Shown here piece by piece: positions 56,018 to 63,561 of a DNA stretch of 64,000 nt (position 1 is the stretch's first letter; each line of letters opens with the position of its first letter). The stretch is from Clostridium thermosuccinogenes (GTDB lineage: Bacteria; Bacillota; Clostridia; Acetivibrionales; DSM-5807), in NCBI RefSeq assembly GCF_002896855.1, contig NZ_CP021850.1, positions 3,869,665 through 3,933,664 of the forward strand. The letters run 5' to 3'. A program made the translations under genes and the position numbers. The notes under the pieces were generated by a model. That model was not told where the DNA came from. It ran no database searches and saw only the letters and a list, made by a program, of their open reading frames with translations.

Positions 56018-56030
56018 CAACTTCCCTTAT

Positions 56031-56075
56031 AAAAAGGGGCTGTCTCAAAATAAAATTTGAGATTAGCCCCTTTTC
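56031..56075 (+). terminator. Terminator of the DUF1906 gene
   Basis: AAAAGGGGCTGTCTCAAA pairs with TTTGAGATTAGCCCCTTTT, followed by CTGT. Confidence 0.9.
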
Positions 56076-56117
56076 TGTGCCATATAACACAAAAGACAGG
56101 TTCAGAGGACCTGTCAA

Positions 56118-56352
56118 ATGCGGAAAAATATAGTTGTGAAAACAATATTATTGCAACAAGGTTATACCAAAAATAGCGGATCAATTCAATTAGTTCTGCC
56201 AATCGCAACAGGAATTCTTTCCCAGTGAATGATTCAGTGAGGCTGCCAAGCCAAATATTGGAGGAATTAGATTACACGAAGTTGTATAGGACGTACTCCC
56301 ATAAAGGGAGAAATCCTGTTGTAAAAGGGTTAGCGTACTCTCTGTTTTTTTA
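56118..56352 (+). pseudogene. IS1182-family transposase, N-terminal fragment with frameshift
   Basis: From ATG 56118 the frame reads MRKNIVVKTILLQQGYTKNS and LVLPIATGILSQ, then stops; the next frame continues NDSVRLPSQILEELDYTKLY and TYSHKGRNPVV to a stop near 56352. Both halves match the conserved start of IS1182-type transposases, with one frameshift at the join. The DDE region is missing, so the element is dead. Confidence 0.6.
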
Positions 56353-56769
56353 ATCTATTCAGATATCAACAGGCCTATTAATGTGACATGTAGAAAGATA
56401 CCGTCTGGTAAAAACCTTTTTTATTATTCCATGCGAAGGTTTCTCCCAACAGGACAGCAGCAGAAGCTTTATTTAGTCATTTAGCTATAAAACTCCACTA
56501 TAATATCAAAGACACCTAAATAGACAAATTGTCTCACCGTCTATAAAAGGGTAAATTTTTACTTTTAATGTTACAATATGTGCAAATGGTTGTCTTATTT
56601 TATAGAAGGAAACATTTGGAACTAAGTTCATGATAATTGACTACTCTACCATTATATAGATATAAGTCAAATGCAGGATTTGCAAATTAACTCTCGTGAT
56701 TTCCTGCTTTGTTTTTAAAGATAAAGGTGGACAAGCATGAAGAAATATTAGATATAATCCACTTTCATG
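56353..56769. other. Intergenic region, nothing recognised
   Basis: About 415 bp between the dead IS fragment and the sigma gene promoter. No supported gene. Confidence 0.45.
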
Positions 56770-56797
56770 TTTACAAATTTTTACATCCCATCTCTTT
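56770..56797 (+). promoter_or_regulatory. Group-5-sigma-type promoter, sigma-holin operon
   Basis: TTTACA (56770-56775), 16-bp spacer, CTCTTT (56792-56797), 25 bp before the sigma ATG. It is identical in both boxes and spacing to the three effector promoters, which implies the sigma factor drives its own gene. Confidence 0.75.
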
Positions 56798-56821
56798 AGT
56801 AATCGAAAGGTGGGATGATTA

Positions 56822-57385
56822 ATGACTATTGACTTAATTACAAAATCACAGGAAGGCAATGAAAATGCAACTTTATTGCTGATAAAAAAGTTTGATCCCT
56901 TGCTCAGAAAATATGCTTATAAGCTATACTACGAGGACGCTTATAATGATCTTCTGGTTGATTTCATTGAACTAATCCATAACCTACAACTTGATCATAT
57001 CTATAATAAAAGCGAAGGATGTATAGTATCTTACATCTGCACCTCCATCCGTGCCAGCTATATTAAAAAGCTAATTGGCATAAAAAAACTTAAAGTCTAT
57101 ATATCTTTTTCGGAGCTAAGCGATAATGAGCTTTATTATGCTGATGTTTTATCTTCAACATATGATGAATACTTCCATCACGAGTTGCCGGATATACACA
57201 ACATGATGTTAACTGCTGCAGAGCTGTCGGTTATAAAAATGATTTTTTGCTTCGGTTATACCGTAAAGGAAGTTGCATCAGCTTATGGAATTTCTAGACA
57301 AGCTGTCAATCAAATGAAGAAGAGAGCCTTAGAAAAGTTAAAGCTGCTGTTTTCGAACGAGCTGAAATGGCAGGCGAGATCATGA
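56822..57385 (+). CDS. Group-5 (TcdR/UviA/BotR-like) RNA polymerase sigma factor
   Basis: A 187-residue alternative sigma factor, the same size as TcdR. Region 2 reads LLRKYAYKLYYEDAYNDLLV followed by FIELIHNLQLD, aligning with KLSRVLHYEEGETDLIIFFI in TcdR as I recall it. Region 4 ends with YTVKEVASAYGISRQAVNQM and KKRALEKLK. AAAGGTGGG precedes the ATG. Members of this group switch on toxin or bacteriocin genes and often their own gene in clostridia. The stop codon overlaps the holin start (ATGA). Targets are suggested by the TTTACA-N16-CTCTTT boxes upstream of it and of three enzymes in the window. Confidence 0.85.
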   Translation: MTIDLITKSQEGNENATLLLIKKFDPLLRKYAYKLYYEDAYNDLLVDFIELIHNLQLDHIYNKSEGCIVSYICTSIRASYIKKLIGIKKLKVYISFSELSDNELYYADVLSSTYDEYFHHELPDIHNMMLTAAELSVIKMIFCFGYTVKEVASAYGISRQAVNQMKKRALEKLKLLFSNELKWQARS

Positions 57386-57786
57386 ACTCATTTTTAAACA
57401 ATTACAAGATTACTTTTGCAACTCTAGGAGGTATATTAGGATGGCTATTTGGAGGGTTTGATTCCCTTATCTACGCGTTAATCTCTTTTGTCGCAATGGA
57501 TTATATTACCGGAGTATTGCTTGCTATTCACAACAAAAAAGTGTCAAGTGAAATAGGCTTTAAGGGCATATGCAAAAAGATTCTGATATTCATACTTGTT
57601 TCAATGGGTAATATCATTGATCAATATATACTTGGTTCCGGAAGCGCTTTGAGAACGTTACTTATTATGTTCTATTTATCAAATGAAGGTATCAGCATCC
57701 TCGAAAATACAGGCAAAATGGGACTCCCATTTCCACAAAAAATAAAGGATGTCATAGAGAAACTAAAGGAAAATGATGAAAAGTAA
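57382..57786 (+). CDS. TcdE/UtxA-type phage holin (toxin-secretion holin)
   Basis: A 134-residue membrane protein of the phage holin 4 / toxin-secretion family. The ATG at 57382 overlaps the sigma stop by 4 bp (ATGA), which I prefer to the ATG 15 bp earlier. Three helices are seen (about 12-45, 55-78 and 80-105), with the family features WLFGGFDSLIYALISFVAMD, DYITGVLLAI and NEGISILENTGKMGLPFP. The tail is charged. In C. difficile TcdE releases toxins that lack signal peptides; here the nearby wall-active proteins also lack them. A lytic role is equally possible. Confidence 0.9.
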   Translation: MNSFLNNYKITFATLGGILGWLFGGFDSLIYALISFVAMDYITGVLLAIHNKKVSSEIGFKGICKKILIFILVSMGNIIDQYILGSGSALRTLLIMFYLSNEGISILENTGKMGLPFPQKIKDVIEKLKENDEK

Positions 57787-57801
57787 GTTCCTTCAAAATC
57801 A

Positions 57802-58569
57802 TTATTTTACGAGTTTGACACTTTCAGCCATTTTTACTGCCTCATCTTTGCTCACTTGACCCTGAATAATAAAAAGATGATCATCTGTTGTCCATACTAC
57901 GGAAATTATGGAATCCTTGACTGACAGTATTCCGTCCTGGCCATTAATTCTAACCTTTTCTACAAATAAAGAATTCTCTGTATCAATAAATACACAATTT
58001 TTTGAATCGTATTGGATGTAAATAATGGAGGAATTATCTTCCTGTTTAATATACATGATTTTCCTTGCATAGTCAGAATAAGAAATACTGCTTACTTCAT
58101 AACCCCCAGGTATATACATTGGGACATATGTATTTATCCAGTTTACTATCCATTGTCCATTGCCTTGATCACCACTATTCACATTTAGTTGAAGCGATGT
58201 AAAGTTAGGCTCAATACTTATCAAAAAATTCAAAACCTGAATACGCAATGCTTGGACGGTCAATATCATGGTAGCAAATATAATAACCAAAACCAACAAT
58301 GCAACAGCTACGCCGGAAAATCTGTTCGATGTGCTTTGACTTTTTTGATCTTTTTTTGCTTTTTTTAAATATGAATCTAATCGCTTGGCAAATCTATCAA
58401 CGTTCTCCTGAGAAGGCAGATTTTCCGGATCGCTTTTAAGCCGTTCGTTTTCTTCACACAGAATTTTCCCCTCTTTTTCAGCCACATCATTCATTACCAG
58501 GCGGAATAACCCGTCTTCATATAATTCATCAAGCTCTTTGATTTTATCTGTGTTGTTACTCGACATCAT
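57802..58569 (-). CDS. DUF4367-like membrane protein, probable anti-sigma factor
   Basis: A 255-residue protein. The ATG at 58569 has AAAGGGGAG before it. A charged cytoplasmic N-terminus (about 90 residues, helical) is followed by one membrane helix (VAVALLVLVIIFATMILTV) and an outer domain ending FIIQGQVSKDEAVKMAESVK, the DUF4367 signature found in clostridial sigma-linked proteins. It overlaps the end of the sigma gene by 14 bp. The layout fits an anti-sigma factor that holds its sigma partner at the membrane. Confidence 0.8.
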   Translation of the reverse strand: MMSSNNTDKIKELDELYEDGLFRLVMNDVAEKEGKILCEENERLKSDPENLPSQENVDRFAKRLDSYLKKAKKDQKSQSTSNRFSGVAVALLVLVIIFATMILTVQALRIQVLNFLISIEPNFTSLQLNVNSGDQGNGQWIVNWINTYVPMYIPGGYEVSSISYSDYARKIMYIKQEDNSSIIYIQYDSKNCVFIDTENSLFVEKVRINGQDGILSVKDSIISVVWTTDDHLFIIQGQVSKDEAVKMAESVKLVK

Positions 58570-59125
58570 TACACACTCCCCTTTCCATGAGGCTTTTAGC
58601 ATTACGTCGGGCGCGTGTAAGGTATTGTCGAACGCTGTTTGGAGCTATACCCAGTATTTGGGCTATATCTTGATCGCTCATATCAAGCATGTATTTAAAA
58701 TATAGCAGGTCTTTTTGTCCTTGAGGGAGCTTGGTTATCGCATCAGCTAATAATTCTATTTCTTCCTGCCGAATAAGCCGTGCTTCGGATTCATTTTCAT
58801 TATTGTCCAAGCCTTTTGTCACATCTGTATTTTCAATATAGTAAATATGCTTAGTTTCAACCTTTTTATGCTTAATATAGTTTATAGAAACGCTTCTCGT
58901 AGTATAGACAACATAACAAGTCATCTTGGGACAATCAAAAGAGCGAATTAATGATATTTTTTCTATTAACTTTATAAAAACATCGTTTATTAAATCTTCA
59001 ATATCTTCGGTACTGTGTGTTATACTGAAAATCGTTTTCCAGACCAGGCTATAGTAGTTTTTGTATAAATCAAGCATGAAATTTTTATCGTCATCGTTAA
59101 GCTGTACTGATAAAAACCCTATCAT
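58556..59125 (-). CDS. ECF-like RNA polymerase sigma factor
   Basis: A 189-residue sigma-70 family protein. Region 2 is LYKNYYSLVWKTIFSITHST and DIEDLINDVFIKLIEKI; region 4 is LPQGQKDLLYFKYMLDMSDQ with DIAQILGIAPNSVRQYLTRA. GAGGAG lies 11 nt before the ATG, slightly long. It is followed by a DUF4367 membrane protein, the expected anti-sigma. Its regulon is unknown; I did not find a repeated promoter that could be assigned to it. Confidence 0.88.
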   Translation of the reverse strand: MIGFLSVQLNDDDKNFMLDLYKNYYSLVWKTIFSITHSTEDIEDLINDVFIKLIEKISLIRSFDCPKMTCYVVYTTRSVSINYIKHKKVETKHIYYIENTDVTKGLDNNENESEARLIRQEEIELLADAITKLPQGQKDLLYFKYMLDMSDQDIAQILGIAPNSVRQYLTRARRNAKSLMERGVCNDVE

Positions 59126-59182
59126 AAGCAGTAGTACTCCTCTTTGTGCAGCTAAAAGGCACTCAGATAAAATGAGCTGCCT

Positions 59183-59518
59183 TCATGAATTTTTATATGC
59201 AATGATTTGTTTAATAAGATCAAGAAGCATCTTCTGCTCCGTAAGCGGCAAGCTGCTAATTAGGCTATAAGCTTCGGAAGCGAATGGGTTGTCCGTATTA
59301 CCAGTGACAATGTTTTCAAATAGGACTTCAAGAGGCACCTGTAACGCATATGCAATTTTAGCAATGCTTTCAAGGGTGGCGTTTTTCTCTCCGCGTTCAA
59401 TTTGTCCGATGTATGTATAATGCAATCCTGCTTTTTGTGCTAGTTCATCCTGGCTAAATCCGGCTTTGTTTCTATAGTGTCGCACTCTTTCTCCAACTAT
59501 TATTGCAATATCTAACAT
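59183..59518 (-). CDS. XRE family helix-turn-helix regulator
   Basis: A 111-residue regulator with an N-terminal Cro/C1-type domain: VGERVRHYRNKAGFSQDELA, then HYTYIGQIERGEKN and IAKIAYALQVPLEVLF. The C-terminal 40 residues form a helical tail. GGAGGTG precedes the ATG. It lies just upstream of the ECF-like sigma gene on the same strand. Confidence 0.9.
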   Translation of the reverse strand: MLDIAIIVGERVRHYRNKAGFSQDELAQKAGLHYTYIGQIERGEKNATLESIAKIAYALQVPLEVLFENIVTGNTDNPFASEAYSLISSLPLTEQKMLLDLIKQIIAYKNS

Positions 59519-59702
59519 AAATTTACACCTCCACTAATATACTACAGGCTTTCTTTAAGACGTAAAATAGACTATAAGTATTACTTTTTTCCGCCCGTAT
59601 ACTACAAATATTTATTTTGTAAAATGATGTATTATACATATAAATATTATCGATATAAAACATCAAGAACTGTTACTGCACCTGTAACTTTATAATATAA
59701 AT

Positions 59703-59978
59703 ATACGGCTCAAATAACGGAGGGGAGTGGTATGAAGACATCAATACATCAGCGTCAAATGTAGGCAAAAGAGATGCTTCCCTCGGACCGGTAACAAACT
59801 CTATCTGGTCTTGCAGCGGAGCAACTTCGGCTGGGCATGTTATTTTTATTGAGCTTGTCGATGGAAACGATGTTTATTACACTGAAGCCAATGTTGGCGG
59901 AATAGATGGCGTCGTCAAAAAACAACCAAGTCTAATTTCCCCGTTGGCAGAACGGCATATGGTTACATTGTATTATAA
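59703..59978 (+). pseudogene. Decayed CHAP-domain gene fragment
   Basis: An open stretch without start reads NNGGEWYEDINTSASNVGKR, then GHVIFIELVDGNDVYYTEAN, and after one frameshift ends FPVGRTAYGYIVL. It aligns with the C-terminal 90 residues of the intact CHAP protein at 61397-62290 (NNAKNWYSNA, GHVVFIEDVVGSTVYYTEAN, GYIVL). The SH3 modules and the active-site Cys segment are gone. It still faces a lipoprotein gene, like the intact copy. Confidence 0.75.
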
Positions 59979-60006
59979 TTAAATGATTAGCCTTAGTGTG
60001 AAAATC

Positions 60007-60038
60007 AAAAGTAGGGGGGAGAAAATCCCCCTGCTTTT
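60007..60038. terminator. Terminator between the CHAP remnant and a lipoprotein gene
   Basis: AAAAGTAGGGGG and CCCCCTGCTTTT pair across an 8-nt loop, flanked on both sides by A/T runs. Confidence 0.85.
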
Positions 60039-60044
60039 GCGTAA

Positions 60045-60785
60045 TTATTTTTTCGTTACCGCTAACAGATAATAACCAGTTTCATAGAAGCGAAAAACAT
60101 ATTCCTTAGTTTCAATAATCTTTTGGAAACTGCCGTCCTCATAAAAGTCAACAACTAACGTTAATTGATCATAATCAAACTTCTTATCCTTGACCTTGGT
60201 CCAGACATCCCCTCCAAATCCTGTTATCGTATTAGTAAGAACCGCATTTTCCGTTGCGGAATAACCATAGATTTTTGTAGGGTCCAAAGAGTAATGCTCA
60301 AAGTAGCAATCAAGATGAGCCTTTATATCTTTTATTGGTATATGAAACTTATTGTCATTTTCGTTATACCACAGCTTTTCGTACTCTTCATAATAGTTAG
60401 ACGTATCCAGAGAATACAGGAAAAACATATATAAGGTTTCCGAGGGGATTTCATCCGGGTCTTCAAAGATCAGTTCACTTTCGCGTATCAATGCAACCTC
60501 TAGTCCATTGATGTAGTTGTACAACAGTTCTCCATCAGATAGATTTTTAATTTCCTCTATAAAAGCAGGCACTTGACTTTCTGAGTTCTCAACTGGTTGG
60601 GACGATCTGCCGGGAACATTGGTACTTTCAGATTTTGAAGTATCAGAAGCTTCAGTATCTTCGAGTTTCGAAGTATCGGGTATTGCTGCTGATTTCTTAC
60701 CATCCGTACAACCGCATAATAACGTCATAGCCAAAAGCAGTACAATGCAAATGGATTTTTTAAAAATAGTAATCCCACCTTTCAT
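60045..60785 (-). CDS. Lipoprotein facing the CHAP remnant
   Basis: A 246-residue lipoprotein with lipobox TLLCGC. The linker has two copies of an 11-residue unit (TSKLEDTEASD, TSKSESTNVPG), followed by a folded domain of about 165 residues that I do not recognise. The signal, linker and upstream 90 bp are homologous to the lipoprotein gene at 62333, but the bodies differ. The ATG at 60785 sits inside the ribosome site and is AAG in the homologue; an ATT seven codons on has correct spacing to AAAGGTGGG and may be the true start. It is convergent with the CHAP remnant. Confidence 0.75.
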   Translation of the reverse strand: MKGGITIFKKSICIVLLLAMTLLCGCTDGKKSAAIPDTSKLEDTEASDTSKSESTNVPGRSSQPVENSESQVPAFIEEIKNLSDGELLYNYINGLEVALIRESELIFEDPDEIPSETLYMFFLYSLDTSNYYEEYEKLWYNENDNKFHIPIKDIKAHLDCYFEHYSLDPTKIYGYSATENAVLTNTITGFGGDVWTKVKDKKFDYDQLTLVVDFYEDGSFQKIIETKEYVFRFYETGYYLLAVTKK

Positions 60786-61244
60786 CAGTTTTAATAATCT
60801 TTTGGAAACTACTTAAAACGTTTCATAATATAATAGACAACAAAATGTATAATATGCAACACTCAAACTATATAAAATCGGTTTGAATTCAACTAATTGA
60901 AAAGGATGATTGCTGTTTCGAAAAGATTCAAAACACATAACAATCAATACATGCATTATTAGCTGAATTCATTCTTAAACTATATAGCAATTATTGATTG
61001 GGACACTGCGATAAAATTACAGTTTTTAGACCTCGTAGGCCATTTCTTTCTTTTGCTTTGAGGAAACCTCCGCATAACCCAATGGGCCTTCGACGTTTTC
61101 AAGTACTCTTCTTTATATCATTAATCAGAATAAAAGCTTGAAATACAAAACCGATTATCAATTTATGTAAATATGCCATAAATAGACCATCTTTCATGAT
61201 TTGCATTCTTATAATTTCAATATTTAAAAAATAAAGATATGAGA
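60786..61244. other. Intergenic region with lipoprotein promoter, repeat copy B and a gene remnant
   Basis: On the minus strand TTGCAT with TATTAT 18 bp on (60857-60826) is a possible lipoprotein promoter, conserved at 63524-63493. Repeat copy B follows. At about 61029-61100 the minus strand reads VLENVEGPLGYAEVSSKQKK to a stop, without a start, a probable remnant of an unknown gene. Confidence 0.45.
60871..60989. repeat. Palindromic interspersed repeat, copy B
   Basis: Gap-free partner of 9751-9869. The arms TGAATTCAACTAAT and ATTAGCTGAATTCA lie near the two ends, so the single strand can fold back over most of its length. Confidence 0.7.
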
Positions 61245-61272
61245 TTTACAAATATAAATATTTCTACTCTTT
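61245..61272 (+). promoter_or_regulatory. Group-5-sigma-type promoter, CHAP gene
   Basis: TTTACA (61245-61250), 16-bp spacer, CTCTTT (61267-61272). It has the same boxes and spacing as at 49686, 55235 and 56770. The leader is about 117 nt. Confidence 0.75.
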
Positions 61273-61396
61273 AATAATTGAAGTTATTCGAAAGCATGAA
61301 TCGGTATATCTGGTCCTAGACAAGCCTGTATATATCGTTACGTCCAGTTTATTCAGATTTGAGAATAACAAATATTATGAAATAAGGAGTGAGATT

Positions 61397-62290
61397 ATGT
61401 CAACAATGAAATCTGCTCAGACCGTCTATTACGGTCCTAGCACCAGTATCTATCCCTCGGTGGGCAGCGTGTCTAGTGGTGAAACTGTAACCGCCTTATG
61501 GAAAGAAGGGGACTGGACTCATATCGAGTACAGTGTTACCGGTACCAGTAAAAAGAAAAGGGGATATGTTCGCACTGATACAGTAAATATTACCGAGTCG
61601 GTGTCAACAATCACCGTTCAGAATTATACCAGGTATGTGTTAACCAGCGCTACAACTTACACAGGGCCTGGGTCAACCGGATATGTGGAGGCCGGTTCAG
61701 TCTCCAGAGGGGAAACAGTCATCTATCTTGGTCAGAAGATTAACAACTATGCGTTTATTGAGTATACCATAACAGGTACTTCCCAAAAGAAGCGAGCATA
61801 TTTTTACGCAGATTATTTAACTGCGACGCCTATTACACCACAATTGGTCGTTGGTGAGCGTCCGTCCGATATGAACATTTATGGAGAATGTTACTTTAGC
61901 AAGAACTGGTATTATCAGTCAGATCCTACTTTGGTAGGCCAATGCACTTGGTTTTGCTGGGGAAGAGCTCTAGAAAAGTGTGGTAGGTCCATAAGGTTTA
62001 ATGGAGACAATAATGCCAAAAACTGGTACAGCAATGCTATCAGCGGATATTCAAGCAAACAACCCAGCACAGTATATCCTATGAAAAATGCGATAGCATG
62101 TTTTTCGGATAGCAAAAATGGACATGTTGTCTTCATTGAAGATGTCGTGGGATCCACCGTCTACTATACTGAGGCAAATGCGGATAGAAATAACGAGCTT
62201 TCGGATGATGATGGTATTGTTAAGATTGCTTCCACGACGGATTTTCCTAGCTTATACGGAAAAACCTTGGTTGGCTATATTGTACTGTAA
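61397..62290 (+). CDS. SH3-SH3-CHAP peptidoglycan hydrolase-like protein without signal peptide
   Basis: A 297-residue protein. AAGGAGTGA precedes the ATG. Two SH3-like modules (about residues 5-70 and 80-145) are followed by a CHAP amidase/endopeptidase domain (about 160-297) with the catalytic Cys in GQCTWFCWGRA and the His in NGHVVFIEDV. The polar start MSTMKSAQTVYYG means no Sec signal. The N-terminal half is homologous to that of the M23 protein at 49767, so two catalytic domains have been joined to the same binding module. CHAP+SH3 is typical of endolysins and bacteriolysins. It faces the lipoprotein gene at 62333. Confidence 0.88.
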   Translation: MSTMKSAQTVYYGPSTSIYPSVGSVSSGETVTALWKEGDWTHIEYSVTGTSKKKRGYVRTDTVNITESVSTITVQNYTRYVLTSATTYTGPGSTGYVEAGSVSRGETVIYLGQKINNYAFIEYTITGTSQKKRAYFYADYLTATPITPQLVVGERPSDMNIYGECYFSKNWYYQSDPTLVGQCTWFCWGRALEKCGRSIRFNGDNNAKNWYSNAISGYSSKQPSTVYPMKNAIACFSDSKNGHVVFIEDVVGSTVYYTEANADRNNELSDDDGIVKIASTTDFPSLYGKTLVGYIVL

Positions 62291-62296
62291 ATTACC

Positions 62297-62329
62297 ATAA
62301 ATAGCTTCCGGCGTATGCCGTAAGTTATT
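62297..62329. terminator. Terminator between the CHAP gene and a lipoprotein gene
   Basis: AAATAGCTTCCGGC and GCCGTAAGTTATTT pair with two mismatches around GTAT; it lies between the two convergent stops. Confidence 0.6.
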
Positions 62330-62332
62330 TAT

Positions 62333-63442
62333 CTACTCGTTCGAGCCAATGATTTTTCCTGAAAAGCTCTCCGGCAATGTTTCAATTACACCTGTTTCCA
62401 AATTATAACGAAAATAATTCCTGTAATCAGAATAACCAGAGCCAACAATGTAAAGCCATCCGTTAGATATTTGCAGGTCAGAACCATGCTTAGGTATTAT
62501 AGAGATTGAATTATTGCCATTTGAATCCATTTGGTATATATGATAATTATCATCAGGGTTTACATATAGGATTTTATCCTCGTAAGTTACACAAAATGTC
62601 GCTTTGGGCGATATAAGTGTGGATTTACCTGTGGTTCGGTCATAATGATACAGTAGTTTTTGTCCATTATCGTAAAAGCTATATATGCAGCCATCTTCAA
62701 TTAATCCAATAATTCCAACCCCATCCCAGCTTACCAGTTTTTCATTTGTGTTATCCGCTAAGCGATAAGAATAAAGTCCCGATAGTTCCCGTTTCTCATA
62801 TGAGTCGATTGAATAATATAAAAAATTTTCGTTGATTATATAATCATAAATATTTTTAGTTATAGGAGCTATGCGTTTGGTGTTTCCGGTTTTAGTATCG
62901 TATTTATAGATTCCGTCGCCATTAACCCAGTAGTACAAATTGCTGCCTTGCATATAGATTCTTGCTTCAATTCCATTGACTAAAGCAACCGGTTCTTTCT
63001 GTTCGGATGATACATCCATCATAAACAGCGTGAATATATTTTTATCAGGCTCACTATCCGGGTCATGCCCTGTATAATACACAATATTGTTGGAATAGTC
63101 TGCTATGACATGTGAAATCATATACACCCCGGTTGCCGTATAGGTTTGTATCAGTTCTCCGGTCGAGCTGTATTTCTTAATGGTTTCACGGTCATCGGAG
63201 AGGGTAAATATATTGTTTTTTTCGCTCGATTGGGACGAGTTGTCAGAAACATTGGTTCCTTCAGATTTTGAGTTGTTAGAAGCTTCAGTATTTTCTAGTT
63301 TCGAAGTGTCAGAAACATCAGTGCTTTCAAATTTTGAATTGTCTGGTATTGCTGCTGATTTCTCTCTGTCCGTACAACCGGACAATAACATAATAGCAAA
63401 AAGCAGGATGATGTAAATGAATTTTTTTATAATAGCAATCAC
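62333..63442 (-). CDS. Beta-propeller-like lipoprotein facing the CHAP gene, non-AUG start
   Basis: A lipoprotein of about 370 residues. There is no ATG near the ribosome site; candidates are GTG at 63442 or, with better spacing to AAAGGTG, ATT at 63433. The lipobox is MLLSGC. The linker holds three 11-residue units (NSKFESTDVSD, TSKLENTEASN, NSKSEGTNVSD). The body has repeated strands such as GIYKYDTKTGNTKRI, GLYSYRLADN and LLYHYDRTTGKSTLI, the pattern of DUF5050-like propellers. Upstream DNA, signal and linker match the lipoprotein at 60045. It is convergent with the intact CHAP gene and may protect against it. Confidence 0.75.
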   Translation of the reverse strand: MIAIIKKFIYIILLFAIMLLSGCTDREKSAAIPDNSKFESTDVSDTSKLENTEASNNSKSEGTNVSDNSSQSSEKNNIFTLSDDRETIKKYSSTGELIQTYTATGVYMISHVIADYSNNIVYYTGHDPDSEPDKNIFTLFMMDVSSEQKEPVALVNGIEARIYMQGSNLYYWVNGDGIYKYDTKTGNTKRIAPITKNIYDYIINENFLYYSIDSYEKRELSGLYSYRLADNTNEKLVSWDGVGIIGLIEDGCIYSFYDNGQKLLYHYDRTTGKSTLISPKATFCVTYEDKILYVNPDDNYHIYQMDSNGNNSISIIPKHGSDLQISNGWLYIVGSGYSDYRNYFRYNLETGVIETLPESFSGKIIGSNE

Positions 63443-63561
63443 ACCTTTCTTCAGCTTTAATAATCTTTTGGCAACTGCATAAAAACATTTCCTAATATAA
63501 ATAGACAACAAGGGGTATAATTTGCAACACTCAACTATATGTAGCGTCATAATTTACTGTA

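Noticed and set aside
49767-57786. Intact prophage
   Set aside because: A holin and lysin-like genes are present, but there is no integrase, terminase, capsid or tail gene, and the genes are on both strands with individual promoters.
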